Assembly: GCA_016212795.1 (NCBI GenBank)
Contig: JACRDT010000049.1
Coordinates: forward strand, 1-64,000
Direction: 5' to 3'
Length of the DNA stretch: 64,000 nucleotides
Source: Elusimicrobiota bacterium
Lineage (GTDB): Bacteria > Elusimicrobiota > Elusimicrobia > UBA1565 > UBA9628
Positions within the stretch are counted from its first letter, which is position 1. The number at the start of each line of letters is the position of its first letter. The translations under genes were made by a program, and so were the position numbers. Positions 16,121-25,345 of this stretch are shown here, in pieces. The notes beneath the pieces are model-generated. The model was not told the origin of the DNA, made no database searches, and saw only the letters and a program-made list of their open reading frames with translations.

Positions 16121-17740
16121 ATGGGAATCTCGAGCGTTGACCGGAAGTGGCTGGGCTCCCTGCGGGTGATGCCGTCCTTGGAGTCCTCCGAATACGAATA
16201 CTCGGCCGACCGGGAGGCCCTGGCGGCCTTCCAGTCCATCCCCGGCGCGGACTGGCTGATGAAGAAGTGGCTCGAGTTCTGGCTCGAGTTCGACCGCGCC
16301 GCCCTGCTGGGCTCGACCGTCAGGGTCTCCGAGCGGCAGTTCCCGGAGGTGCACGCGCACCTCGCCCGGGCCGCGGAGGTCCTGGGCATGAACCCGCCTC
16401 CCCTCTTCATCATCGAGCGGCCGGACGTGAACGCCTTCACCCTCGGCACCGACGACGAGAACTCCTTCCTGCTCGTGACGCGCAAGCTCCTCGAGGTGGT
16501 CAACGACCGGGAGCTGACCTTCATCCTGGGCCACGAGCTCGGCCACGTGAAGAGCCAGCACGTCCTCTACGTCACGCTCGCCACCTACCTGGCCAACGCG
16601 GGCGTCTTCGCCGGCCGGCGCCTCTTCGGGGCCCTCCTCCTGGCCTATCCCCTCCGCATGGCCCTGCTGGCCTGGTACCGCCGCTCCGAGATCACCTGCG
16701 ACCGGGCCGGGCTCCTGTGCTGCCAGGACGTCGAGGCCGCCCGCAAGGCCCTCCTCATCTGCGGCTGCGGGTCGCGCGAGTTCGCCGACCGCATCGACCT
16801 CGCCGAGTTCGCCAAGCAGGCAGAGGACGTGAGGAACACCTACGGCAAGTGGAGCGAGCTTTTCGTGACCCATCCCTACCTGCCCAAGAGGGTGCGCTCC
16901 CTGGAGCTGTTCGCCGAGAGCCACTTCTATCTGCGCAGGGTCCTGGGCGAGAAGAAGGGGCGCTTCCTGGACCCCACGGATCTCGACGAGGCGGTGAGCA
17001 ATCTCCTCGGGGACCGAGAGCCGACGATCGAGAAGGTGGAGGAAAGCGCCGACGCGGGGCGTTTCCGGGTCTCCATGGCCCTGGCCGGCGCCTGGCTGGC
17101 CGGCGACCTCTCCCCGGCGCAGCGCAAGAGCCTGGGGCTGCTCCTGGCCGGAGCCGGGCTCGACGCGGAGACGGCCCGCCGCCTCAACGGGCATCTGGAC
17201 GCGCCGTTGCGCATGACGCAGGCCGTCAAGGAGGCGAAGTACTTCGACGGCGAGAAGATCCAGGGTTTGGCCCACGCCCTGAGCGCCTATTTCGCCGGCG
17301 TGAAGGCGGTCGGCGGCCGCGCCGTCGAGGCTCTGATCTCGCTCGGGGAGGCGTCGGGCCTCTCCAAGCCCGACGCGGAGCGGGCGCTCTACGACCTGCC
17401 TTTCCGCAAGCGGCTCCTGCGGGAGCGCTGCGGCCTGGACTATTGCGCCCGCTGCAGTTCCCTGTTCGGGAAAGACCTCGCCTCCTGCCCCGACTGCTCG
17501 ACGCCGGCGTCGTCGCTCAAGCAGCCCGAGCACAAGACCGTCCGGACGTTCGAGGAGAAAGTCGGGCAGGCCGCCGAGTCCGCCCGCGGCGTCGCCGCCG
17601 GCGTGGGAGGGGCGCTCCTGTCGCTCGCGGCGGACGCCGCTTCGTCGTTGGCCGACAAGCTGGACGCCGCCGCCTCCAAGCCCGGCAAGGGCTCCCGCGT
17701 CCGCCCGGCGCGCCGCCGGCGCAAGCCCAAGGACGCCTGA
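16121..17740 (+). CDS. Cytoplasmic/membrane-associated M48 peptidase with C-terminal zinc ribbon
   Basis: This 539-residue protein has HELGH at residues 138-142 and SEITCD near 186-191 as the third-ligand region, the M48 pattern. A hydrophobic stretch (YVTLATYLANAGVF..LFGALLLAYPLRMALLAWY) lies between them. Residues about 300-430 are helical and resemble a tellurite-resistance/TerB-like bundle. A four-Cys zinc ribbon CARCSSLFGKDLASCPDC lies near 443-461. The end is very basic. No signal peptide is seen. GGAGAGGTGAG precedes the ATG. It probably acts on membrane-protein substrates at the inner face. Confidence 0.75.
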   Translation: MGISSVDRKWLGSLRVMPSLESSEYEYSADREALAAFQSIPGADWLMKKWLEFWLEFDRAALLGSTVRVSERQFPEVHAHLARAAEVLGMNPPPLFIIERPDVNAFTLGTDDENSFLLVTRKLLEVVNDRELTFILGHELGHVKSQHVLYVTLATYLANAGVFAGRRLFGALLLAYPLRMALLAWYRRSEITCDRAGLLCCQDVEAARKALLICGCGSREFADRIDLAEFAKQAEDVRNTYGKWSELFVTHPYLPKRVRSLELFAESHFYLRRVLGEKKGRFLDPTDLDEAVSNLLGDREPTIEKVEESADAGRFRVSMALAGAWLAGDLSPAQRKSLGLLLAGAGLDAETARRLNGHLDAPLRMTQAVKEAKYFDGEKIQGLAHALSAYFAGVKAVGGRAVEALISLGEASGLSKPDAERALYDLPFRKRLLRERCGLDYCARCSSLFGKDLASCPDCSTPASSLKQPEHKTVRTFEEKVGQAAESARGVAAGVGGALLSLAADAASSLADKLDAAASKPGKGSRVRPARRRRKPKDA

Positions 17741-17764
17741 AGCGGTCGGCGGGACTTTCGGCCG

Positions 17765-20140
17765 TTATTCCGCGCCGGCCTCGCGCAGGAGCCGGTCCAG
17801 GCCCGCCGAGTACCCGGTCGGGGTCGCGGCGCCGCTGGCGTAGCCGGCTTTGGCCCGGCTCTTCCTGGCGCGGTCGTCGAGGTGGAGGAGGATGGCGGCC
17901 GTGATGATGTCCTTGTCGGGCGCGATGTCGCGGCCCGACAGCCGCGCCAGGGCCAGGAGGTCCCGCGTGAGGGACGGGTCCATCTCCACGTAGGCCGGCA
18001 TCGTGTACGGGTCGGAGACCCTTCCCGCCTCGCGGTAGGCCGGGTAGTCCGCCGCCTCGTGGCGGGCGACCTTGGGGTCGATGAAGAGGCTGCCCGGCCA
18101 GATGATGCGGCCGTCGGTCTTCTGGTCCTTGGCGCCGGGCAGGCCCAGGCGCTTCATGAGCCTGACCAAGGGGTGCCAGTGGTCGAAGGCGTCCTGGACC
18201 TCGAACTGGCCGCCCATGCGCAGCCCCAGCATCATCGTGGAGCTGCAGTAGGCTCGCCAGACCTCGTTGACGAAGCCGTAGGCGAACCCCACGCCCAGGC
18301 GCGCCATCATCGCCTCGATGGCGCCGGCGGCCCGGCGCGAGAGCTCGGCCAGGAGGAGGCCGGACTCGGAGCGGGGGATGCCCAGGAGGCGGTCGTACTC
18401 CTCCCGGCTCAGCAGGGACGGCCAGGGGTCGGCGCCCGACTTGTAGACTTCGGGCATGTAGCCGCGCGCCGCGGCCTGGGCGTGGAAGGAGTCCCAGACC
18501 TTGTCCGCGTCCAGCCGGGAGACGCCCAGCTTGAGGAACGGCCCATGCTGGGCGAACTGCTCCGCGATGCCGATCTTGCGGATGCCGCCCTCGCCGGCGT
18601 TGGGGTAGTTGTCGAGGGCCCACGCCATGACGACGCCGTCGGACTCCTCAAGGGAGGCCATGCCGACATGGGAGTAGCCGTTGAGGAGGAACCGGCGGCC
18701 CGCCAGCCAGCCCTTGAAGGCGTGGAGGAGCTGCTTGAGCCGGTTGCGGACCGGCTGGCCGGGCTTCAGGTCCAGCCCGGAGGTCGGGTTGGCCCACAGG
18801 CCCAGGGGATGGCCGAGGAGCTTCTGGCGGAAGGCTTTCCACCACAGCGACCGCGGGGGGCGCACGCCGAAGGTGATCTCGGCCGCTTCGCGGCCGCCGC
18901 TGCGCTCGCCCAGGAAGTCGCCGGTCCGGACCTTGATGCGCTTGAAGCCCATCGAGGAGGAACGGTCCGGCAGGACCAGCGTGTCGCCGATGAAATTCTC
19001 GAGGAAGGCGCCGCGCTCTTCCGTCATCCGGCGCAGGTCGTCTTCGACCTCGGGCCTGCCGTTGGCGCGGCTGAAGCGCACGAGCGAGGCGGCCATGGCC
19101 CGGCCGGCGTAGCGGGTCTGGCCCGTCTCCGCGTCGGTGTAGGCCGTGATCAGCAGCTGCTCGACCAGGTCCTTGATGACGCCCACCCTGGCGGCGACCT
19201 CGCGGGCGGCCGGGGCGTCCATCTCGCCCCTGCCAAGCGCGTCGGTCCCCGCCTTGAGCAGGGCGGGGGGGATGGAGGCTTTGGCGGCGTCGGACACGAC
19301 CTGGACCAGCTGGCCGGAGAGGCGCTGCACCGTGACCGCGACGAGCCACTCCCGGATGCCGTCCTTGTCCCGCCGCGCCACTTCCGGCGGAAGGCTCGAG
19401 GGCGGGTCCAGGGGCTGGAGGGTCAGGAGCCTGGCGGCGAGCTCCGTCGCGGTCCCGAGAGCCTCGGGGGCGTAGCCCTGCTCGGCGAGCCCTGCCATGA
19501 CCAGGGCCGCGAGGTCCCTGGCCGCCGTGATGGAGCGGTAGCGCCGGGCGTTGAATTCGAGGACCTTGCGCTGGGTGTCCGTGAGGCCGCTCCGCCGGAG
19601 GTTGGCGTTGATGATGGCGGGATAATCCCGGAAACCGACCTCGCCGAGGAAGCGGGCGTAGTCCGCGCGGACCGGGTCGGTCTCGCCGTCGGGACGGGAG
19701 CCGTCGAACAGCCCCGGCAGGGCGGCCTCGAGGCGCTCTGCCGTCGCGGCCAGCCGGAGGCCGTCTCCGGCGAGAGGAGAACGGCTGGCGCCTGCGCCGA
19801 CCTGGCCCCCTTGGGCCAGGTCGGCCGCGGCTTGGGAGGCCGGGAGCGCCGCCGCCGGCGTATCGGGCGCCGCGGGGACGGGCAGGGAGGCCGCGGCCGG
19901 CGTTCCGATAGGGGCGGGACTCGGAAGGAGGAGAGCTTGCGCCGCCTGGATGGGGGCGACGCCCGGGACGACGCCGAGGGTCAGGTTGGCCTTGAGGTCC
20001 GTCCGGAGCGACCCAAAGGAAAGGGATGGGAGCCCCGCGTTCATCGACGGCGCGGCGGGCCGGGGGGACCTGGGCAGGCCGGTCAGGGTCGAGGCTCGGG
20101 CGCTCGAAACGATGAGCAGCAGCAAGCAGAGCGCGGGCAT
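17765..20140 (-). CDS. Exported protein, candidate permuted papain-like (YiiX/NlpC-P60-type) hydrolase
   Basis: This 791-residue protein has a signal peptide (MPALCLLLLIVSSARA) and ~150 residues of Ala/Pro-rich low complexity, then a long helical region. In the C-terminal third, NGYSHVGMASLEESDGVVMAWALD (His near 488) is followed at about 631 by AYCSSTMMLGLRMG (Cys). His before Cys is the order of circularly permuted NlpC/P60 (YiiX-like) hydrolases, which act on lipids or peptides. The assignment rests on these two segments only. A TATAAT lies 6 nt before the ATG with no Shine-Dalgarno, suggesting a leaderless mRNA. CAATGG-type motifs lie farther upstream. Confidence 0.5.
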   Translation of the reverse strand: MPALCLLLLIVSSARASTLTGLPRSPRPAAPSMNAGLPSLSFGSLRTDLKANLTLGVVPGVAPIQAAQALLLPSPAPIGTPAAASLPVPAAPDTPAAALPASQAAADLAQGGQVGAGASRSPLAGDGLRLAATAERLEAALPGLFDGSRPDGETDPVRADYARFLGEVGFRDYPAIINANLRRSGLTDTQRKVLEFNARRYRSITAARDLAALVMAGLAEQGYAPEALGTATELAARLLTLQPLDPPSSLPPEVARRDKDGIREWLVAVTVQRLSGQLVQVVSDAAKASIPPALLKAGTDALGRGEMDAPAAREVAARVGVIKDLVEQLLITAYTDAETGQTRYAGRAMAASLVRFSRANGRPEVEDDLRRMTEERGAFLENFIGDTLVLPDRSSSMGFKRIKVRTGDFLGERSGGREAAEITFGVRPPRSLWWKAFRQKLLGHPLGLWANPTSGLDLKPGQPVRNRLKQLLHAFKGWLAGRRFLLNGYSHVGMASLEESDGVVMAWALDNYPNAGEGGIRKIGIAEQFAQHGPFLKLGVSRLDADKVWDSFHAQAAARGYMPEVYKSGADPWPSLLSREEYDRLLGIPRSESGLLLAELSRRAAGAIEAMMARLGVGFAYGFVNEVWRAYCSSTMMLGLRMGGQFEVQDAFDHWHPLVRLMKRLGLPGAKDQKTDGRIIWPGSLFIDPKVARHEAADYPAYREAGRVSDPYTMPAYVEMDPSLTRDLLALARLSGRDIAPDKDIITAAILLHLDDRARKSRAKAGYASGAATPTGYSAGLDRLLREAGAE

Positions 20141-20146
20141 GGCCTC

Positions 20147-20230
20147 ATTATACCAACGCCCCCGGCAAGGGCTGATGGGTCCTAGGGGCCAATGGAAGGC
20201 GGCATTGGGCCCCTCCGCCGGGGGACCTGC
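20147..20230 (-). promoter_or_regulatory. -10 box and CAATGGxCC motif cluster
   Basis: A minus-strand TATAAT occupies 20152-20147, 6 nt before the ATG. Upstream, GATGGGTCCTA (20174-20184), GGCCAATGG (20188-20196), GGCATTGGGCCCC (20201-20213) and GGGACCTGCGG (20222-20232) resemble motifs at 12519-12577, 36105-36167 and 63584-63640. Confidence 0.45.
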
Positions 20231-20252
20231 GGTCTTCCTTGCCGCGCCGGCG

Positions 20253-22349
20253 TCATCGGAGGGACGGCGCGACGGTCTGGCCGCCGCCGGCTTCTTGGGG
20301 CGCGGTCGAGGTCGGAGACCGAGCGTCCCCTGCGGCCTCAGGAAAGGCGCGGGCGGCATGGGGGTCGGCCGCGGATGGCGCGAGGGGCAGGGTGAAGTAG
20401 AAGACCGAGCCCTGGCCCGGCTCGCTCTCGGCCCAGACCGTGCCGCCGTGCAGCTTGACGAAGTCGTTCACGATGCACAGGCCGAGCCCCACGCCTTCCC
20501 GGCGCTCTCCCTGGTCGTCGAGCTGGACGAACTTGTCGAAGATCTTCGCGAGGTTCTCCTTTGGGATGCCCTTGCCCGTGTCCTTGACGGCGAAGACGGC
20601 CTGGCGGCCGTCCGCGGCCGCGGCGGCGGCCACCGTGATGGCGCCTCCTTCCGGGGTGGATTTCACCGCGTTGGAGATGAGGTTGTTGAGCACCTGGACG
20701 ATGCGCTGGTGGTCCGCCAGCACCGCGAGATCGCCGGCCGCCGAGCGCGCCGTCAGCCGGAGTTTCTTGGACAGGGCCCAGGGCTGGAGGTTCTCCACCG
20801 CCTCCTTGACGAGGGCGGCGGCCGAGACCGGGGCCGGGTGGACCGGCATCTTGCCGGCCTCGAGCTTCGAGAAGTCGAGGATCTCGCGGATCATCGACGA
20901 GAGCTGGCGGCTGTTGCGCATGCAGATGTCGATGAATTCGGCCGCGTCCGGGCCGCCGTCGCCGGCGACCTTCTCCGAGAGGATCTCCAGCCCGCTGCAG
21001 ATGGCGGCGAGGGGGGACTGGAGGTCGTGCGTCACGCGGGAGAGGAACTCCTCCTGCATGCGCTGGGCCTCCTTGAACTTGGCGACCTCGGGCAGCGCGG
21101 CGTAGGTGCCGACCAGGCGGCCGGCGTCGTCCTCGACCAGCGCCAGGGAGCGGCGCATCGCGCCGCCGATGGCGGCGTCGGCCACGACCTGGACTCCCGC
21201 GCCGCCTTCGCCGGCCGGGGCTCCGAGGTCGTCGGCGATGGCGACCATGTGCTCCCCCGATTTCACGCCGTCGGTGATGTGCTTGCCCGCGATGTCGGCG
21301 AGGCGCTTGCCCGTGATCTGCTCGGCGCTCGGGTTCATCATGAGGACCTTGCCGTCCTTGTCCACGATGACCTTGCCGTCCGCCACCGAGGTGAGGACCC
21401 TCTCGGTCCGCGCGGCCTGCCGGACCATGAGCGCCTTCTCCTCCGCGAGGGTCTTCGTGGCCTCGCTGACCTGGCGGTCCAGGGACTCCTTGACCATGTC
21501 GGCCACGTCTTCGTAGATGTGGCTGCGCTGGCCGGGGTCCTGGACGGCGGACTCGACGAGCATCCGAAGCATGGCGTTGAAGCTGGCGCCGATGACCTTG
21601 TCGTCCCGGGGCTTCGGGGGGACCGGTGGCGGCTGGAGCCGGGTCTCGGCCAGGGGGGTGGGCGCGGGCGCCGGAGCCGGCGGCGGAGCGTTGACGGGCT
21701 TGGGCGCGGGCGCCGGGGCGGGCGGCACATGGACGGGCTTGGGCGCGGGCGCCGGAGCGGGCGGCGGGGCGTTGAGGGGTTTGGGCGCGGGCGCCGGTGC
21801 AGGGGGCCTGGAGACCGGCTTGGGAGCCGGCGCGGCCGGCGTCCCGGCCGGCGCGGCGGGGCCCTTGGAGTAGCGCTCGATGTCCGCCTTGATGTGGGTC
21901 ACCCCTCGCTGGGTGAGGAAGTCCTGGATCCCGGCGCGGCCCAGCTGGGAGGGGAGCATCCCGGCGAGCTCGCACAGGCAAGCCAGCTCGAAGGGCCTGA
22001 CCCCGCTGAGGAAGGTCAGGCTCTCGATGGCGTGGGCCTGGAACACGGCCCTGAGGGAGTCGTGCGCCAGGCCGCCCGCCGCGATGGGGGCGTCGTCGCA
22101 GAGCCAGCGGTCGCCCGCCAGCGACAGGGTGACGCGCTCCGCGGCGACGGCGGCGAACAGGCGCATCAGGACCGTGTGGGCCTGGCGGACCGTCTGCATC
22201 GCCGTCGGATGGTTCGGGTAGTACAGCGACACGACCTTGGCGGCTCGGCCGAACTCGCCGATGAACTCCGAGCCGGCCTCGATGTGGGCCGGGAGCCGGG
22301 ACGGCGCCTTCGCGCCGGTGTCGTAGTCGGATGATTCGAAGAGGCTCAT
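20253..22349 (-). CDS. PAS-containing sensor histidine kinase
   Basis: This 698-residue protein has no membrane segment, so it is a soluble kinase. Residues 1-165 form an unfamiliar domain that also mentions a VVSLYYPNHPTAM stretch. Residues ~170-240 are a Pro/Ala-rich repeat. A PAS-like domain follows (VADGKVIVDKDGKVLMMNPSAEQITG). Then come the H-box FLSRVTHDLQSPLAAI (His near 441), N-box NNLISNAVKSTPEGG, G1 DTGKGIP and G2 GVGLGLCIV. It autophosphorylates and passes phosphate to a response regulator. It lies 27 nt after the REC-GspE gene, which follows an OmpR-type regulator, so the three form one signalling operon. GGGAGG precedes the ATG. Confidence 0.85.
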   Translation of the reverse strand: MSLFESSDYDTGAKAPSRLPAHIEAGSEFIGEFGRAAKVVSLYYPNHPTAMQTVRQAHTVLMRLFAAVAAERVTLSLAGDRWLCDDAPIAAGGLAHDSLRAVFQAHAIESLTFLSGVRPFELACLCELAGMLPSQLGRAGIQDFLTQRGVTHIKADIERYSKGPAAPAGTPAAPAPKPVSRPPAPAPAPKPLNAPPPAPAPAPKPVHVPPAPAPAPKPVNAPPPAPAPAPTPLAETRLQPPPVPPKPRDDKVIGASFNAMLRMLVESAVQDPGQRSHIYEDVADMVKESLDRQVSEATKTLAEEKALMVRQAARTERVLTSVADGKVIVDKDGKVLMMNPSAEQITGKRLADIAGKHITDGVKSGEHMVAIADDLGAPAGEGGAGVQVVADAAIGGAMRRSLALVEDDAGRLVGTYAALPEVAKFKEAQRMQEEFLSRVTHDLQSPLAAICSGLEILSEKVAGDGGPDAAEFIDICMRNSRQLSSMIREILDFSKLEAGKMPVHPAPVSAAALVKEAVENLQPWALSKKLRLTARSAAGDLAVLADHQRIVQVLNNLISNAVKSTPEGGAITVAAAAAADGRQAVFAVKDTGKGIPKENLAKIFDKFVQLDDQGERREGVGLGLCIVNDFVKLHGGTVWAESEPGQGSVFYFTLPLAPSAADPHAARAFPEAAGDARSPTSTAPQEAGGGQTVAPSLR
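21658..21800. repeat. Pro/Ala-rich coding repeat in the histidine kinase gene
   Basis: A GGGCGCGGGCGCCGG core recurs about four times at 39-42 bp spacing and encodes PAPAPAPKP-type units that link the N-terminal and PAS domains. Confidence 0.7.
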
Positions 22350-22376
22350 AGAAGGATCCCTCCCGAGATGTTCATG

Positions 22377-24455
22377 TCATCCTCCCATCATGACCTTGAG
22401 CGCCTCGTGCAGGGAGGTGGCGCCTTGGGCGACCGCCGCCAGGGCGGATTGGCGCAGGGTGGTCATGCCTTCCTGGAGGGCCAGGTCGTTGAGCAGGTCG
22501 GCCTTGTCGCCCGAGCAGATGAGCTGGCGCATGGCGGGCGAGTCCACCGGCATGACCTCGAAGACGGCCCGGCGGCCGGTGTAGCCGATCTGGTGGCACT
22601 GGGGGCAGCCGACGTGGCGCCAGACCGTCTTGAGCTTGTCGATCTCGTCCTCGGAGAGGAACTTCTTCTCCTCGTCCGAGAGCTGGACGGGCACTTTGCA
22701 GGCGGGGCAGAGCTCCCGGACCAGGCGCTGGGCCACCACCATCCTCACGCTGGCCGCCACGAGATAGGGCGCCACCCCCATGTGGACGAGCCGGGTGACG
22801 GTCGCCACGGCGCCGTTGGTGTGAAGGGTGGAGAAGACCAGGTGCCCCGTGATGGAGGCCTTGACCGCGATGTTGGCGGTCTCCAGGTCGCGGATCTCGC
22901 CGATGAGCATGATGTCGGGGTCCTGGCGCAGGAAGGCCCGCAGGACGGACTCGAAGGTGAGCCCGATGGCCGGCAGGACCTTCACCTGCGAGATGTTCGG
23001 GAGCTCGTATTCCACCGGGTCCTCGGCCGTGAGGATGTTGACGTCGGGCCGGTTGAGCATGTTGATCATGGTGTAGAGGGTCGTGGTCTTGCCGCTCCCG
23101 GTGGGGCCCGTCACCAGGATGAGGCCGTGCGGGGTGTTGAGGGCCTTCTCCAGGCAGCCTTGGTCGCGGGCCGGCAGGCGCATCTGGGTCAGGTCCCCTT
23201 TGAGCTTGCTCGTGCCGAGGATGCGCATGACGATCTTCTCCCCGTGCACGCTCGGGATCGTGCTGACCCGGAACTCGACGCGGCTGCCCTTGACCTGGAC
23301 GCGGAACTGGCCGTCCTGGGGGAGCCGCCGCTCCGTGATGACGAGGCTGGACATGATCTTGATGCGGGCCGCGAGCCGCGGGTGGATGGAGACGGGCAGG
23401 GTGCACAGGACCTTGAGCGCCCCGTCGACGCGCACCCGGACCGTGATGTGGTGCTCCTGGGGCTCGATGTGGATGTCCGAGGCGCGCATGGACACGGCCC
23501 TGATGAGGATGCGGTTGACCTGGTTGATGACCGGTGACTCGTTGGCCTGGTTCTCCAGGTTGACGACCTCCTGCTTCTCCTGGTCCGTCGCGTCGCCCTC
23601 GATCTCCAGGCTCTCCGTCCCGTCGTCGTCCTCCTGCCGCAGGAGTTCGGCCGTCTCGGCGGGGGGCGGCTCTTCGAGCTGTGCCGCCGGAGGCTCTTCG
23701 GCCATGGAATGCTCGGGGACGACCGACGGGGACGGCGTCTCCGGAGCCTCCGGCGGCAGAACGGTCTTCGTCTGGGGGGCGTCGAGGGCGCCCAGCAGGT
23801 CGGCCTGGGGCGCGGCCTCCAGGGCCTTGGCGAGGCTCTCCAGGAGCGTGGCGTTGGGCACCGGCTTCTCCAGGAAATCGGAGATGTCCATGCGCAGGCT
23901 CCGGAGGTGGCTGCGGTTGGCCGCCGCCGTGAACATGATGATCGGGGTGGCTCGGGTCTCGTAGCGGCTGCGGACCTCCTGGATGAGCTCGTAGCCGTTC
24001 ATGCGGGGCATGTTGTAGTCGACCAGGATGAGGTCCGGCCGCTGGCGCAGCAGCGTGGCCATGGCTTGGGCGCCGTCTTCGGCCTCGATGACGTTGTAGC
24101 GGTGCTCGAAGAGCAGGTGCCTGACCATGCGCCGGTAGTCCTTGTCGTCGTCCACCACCAGCACGGTCCGCTGCGGGGCCGGCTGGCCCGCGGGCGTCGG
24201 CTCGGGCGTCGGTTCGGGTCTTGGCCCGGGCTCCGGCGTCGACGCGGGCCGAAGCAGCAGGGGGCCGAGATCGGACCCCAGGGGCACGAGCTCGATCACG
24301 GGGGCGCGGCGCGTGGCGGCGGAGGCTGCCGGCGGGTCAGGGAGCCGGGGCGCGGGTGGCGCTGCGGCTGGAGGCCGGGGCGCGGCGGGAGCCGCTCCGT
24401 CGTCCAGCAGTGAGACCATCTCTAAGGAGAGCAGCTTGCTTCGTTCTTGTTCCAT
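22377..24455 (-). CDS. Response-regulator receiver domain fused to GspE/PilB-type secretion ATPase
   Basis: This 692-residue protein has a Pro/Ala-rich start (1-95), then a REC domain (VLVVDDDKDY, phosphoacceptor Asp146 in ILVDYNMPRMNG, FLEKPV Lys), an acidic linker, and a type II/IV secretion ATPase. The ATPase has SDIHIEPQE, Walker A GPTGSGKTTT near 455, Asp box AEDPVEYE, Walker B DPDIMLIGEIRD, His box FSTLHTNGA, and a zinc knuckle CPAC..CPQC. The usual MshEN/T2SSE_N domain is replaced by REC. Such an ATPase powers type IV pilus or type II pseudopilus extension in the cytoplasm. Direct phospho-control of assembly is inferred from the fusion and from the kinase gene 27 nt downstream. Confidence 0.85.
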   Translation of the reverse strand: MEQERSKLLSLEMVSLLDDGAAPAAPRPPAAAPPAPRLPDPPAASAATRRAPVIELVPLGSDLGPLLLRPASTPEPGPRPEPTPEPTPAGQPAPQRTVLVVDDDKDYRRMVRHLLFEHRYNVIEAEDGAQAMATLLRQRPDLILVDYNMPRMNGYELIQEVRSRYETRATPIIMFTAAANRSHLRSLRMDISDFLEKPVPNATLLESLAKALEAAPQADLLGALDAPQTKTVLPPEAPETPSPSVVPEHSMAEEPPAAQLEEPPPAETAELLRQEDDDGTESLEIEGDATDQEKQEVVNLENQANESPVINQVNRILIRAVSMRASDIHIEPQEHHITVRVRVDGALKVLCTLPVSIHPRLAARIKIMSSLVITERRLPQDGQFRVQVKGSRVEFRVSTIPSVHGEKIVMRILGTSKLKGDLTQMRLPARDQGCLEKALNTPHGLILVTGPTGSGKTTTLYTMINMLNRPDVNILTAEDPVEYELPNISQVKVLPAIGLTFESVLRAFLRQDPDIMLIGEIRDLETANIAVKASITGHLVFSTLHTNGAVATVTRLVHMGVAPYLVAASVRMVVAQRLVRELCPACKVPVQLSDEEKKFLSEDEIDKLKTVWRHVGCPQCHQIGYTGRRAVFEVMPVDSPAMRQLICSGDKADLLNDLALQEGMTTLRQSALAAVAQGATSLHEALKVMMGG

Positions 24456-24520
24456 GGCTTTTCACGGCGATGCGTCCGCCGTCCCCATGGATAGTATGGC
24501 GGAAGGGGGTCAAAAAAAGG

Positions 24521-25249
24521 TCAAGCGAACCGGTAGCCGACGCCGGGCACGGTCTGGAGGCGGCGGGAGAAGGCGGCGGGGAGCTTCTTGCGCAGGGAGG
24601 AGACGTGGACCTTGACGGTGCGGGGGTCGTTGTAGTCGGCGGGGTCGTGGCCCCAGACGGCCTCGAGCAGGAAGAGCGGGCTCAGGACGCGGCCGGGCTT
24701 GCGCAGGAGCGCGATGAGCAGGTCGAACTCCTTGCGGGTGAGCGCCACCGGCCGTCCCCGGCAGGAGACGGTGCGTGCCTGGACGTCGAGCTCCAACCCC
24801 CCGGCCTTGACGAGCTCGCGGAGCTCCTCCGTCGCGGCGTAGCGGCGCAGGACCGCCAGGGCCTTGGCCAGGAGGATGGCGGGCTCGAAGGGCTTGAGCA
24901 GGTAGTCGTCCACGCCCAGCCCGAAGCCCTCGAGCTGGTCGCGGGCCTCCTTGCTGGCGCCCGACATGAGGACGATGGGGATGCGGGCGGTCCTGGGGTC
25001 GGCCTTGAGCCTGCGGCAGAGCTCGAAGCCGTCGTCCTCCGGCATCTGGACGTCCGAGATGACGATGTCCGGCGCCGAGTCCACGGCGGCCAGGAGGGCC
25101 TCCCGGACCGAGGGAGCCGTGAAGACCGAATGCCCCGCCTCGGCCAGGAACAGCCTGAGGAAATTCCTGAAATCCGCGTCGTCGTCCACCACCAGGATCT
25201 TGTAGCGGATGCCGTCCTGCCGGTCCCCGCCGTGCCTCATCGCCGCCAT
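24521..25249 (-). CDS. OmpR/PhoB-family response regulator
   Basis: In this 242-residue protein, the receiver domain (about 17-130) has the acidic pair VVDDDADF, phosphoacceptor Asp in IVISDVQMPEDDG and Lys in YLLKPFEP. The C-terminal winged helix (about 145-240) has LTRKEFDLLIALLRKPGRV and VKVHVSSLRKKL..PGVGYRF, the standard Trans_reg_C pattern. It is the first gene of the operon with the REC-GspE ATPase (65 nt later) and the histidine kinase. A TATAAT ends 6 nt before the ATG, so the mRNA may be leaderless. An in-frame ATG three codons later is an alternative start. Confidence 0.85.
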   Translation of the reverse strand: MAAMRHGGDRQDGIRYKILVVDDDADFRNFLRLFLAEAGHSVFTAPSVREALLAAVDSAPDIVISDVQMPEDDGFELCRRLKADPRTARIPIVLMSGASKEARDQLEGFGLGVDDYLLKPFEPAILLAKALAVLRRYAATEELRELVKAGGLELDVQARTVSCRGRPVALTRKEFDLLIALLRKPGRVLSPLFLLEAVWGHDPADYNDPRTVKVHVSSLRKKLPAAFSRRLQTVPGVGYRFA

Positions 25250-25255
25250 GCGGAC

Positions 25256-25261
25256 ATTATA
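25256..25261 (-). promoter_or_regulatory. -10 TATAAT six nt before the response-regulator ATG
   Basis: A perfect TATAAT on the minus strand with a 6-nt gap to the start codon puts the expected transcription start at or next to the ATG. No clear -35 is visible. Confidence 0.5.
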
Positions 25262-25308
25262 CCTTTAGGAAGCGCGCGCCTCGACACGCCGGCGCCCCGC
25301 CCGTGCCT

Positions 25309-25336
25309 CTGACACCCCGGGGCTGTTTGGTATGAT
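25309..25336 (+). promoter_or_regulatory. Promoter of the GT-C/TPR gene
   Basis: CTGACA (25309-25314) and TATGAT (25331-25336) are 16 bp apart. The ATG at 25346 is only 9 nt after the -10 box. Confidence 0.55.
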
Positions 25337-25345
25337 TGGGGTGGC

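Noticed and set aside
14498..17533. Open frame of about 1000 codons on the minus strand
   Set aside because: It runs antisense to three well-supported genes and is a by-product of high GC codon bias; its translation is Arg/Gly/Ala-rich without domains.
17882..20185. Long plus-strand frame opposite the exported protein gene
   Set aside because: It is antisense to a gene with signal peptide and promoter, and its translation is Glu/Gly/Val-rich shadow sequence.
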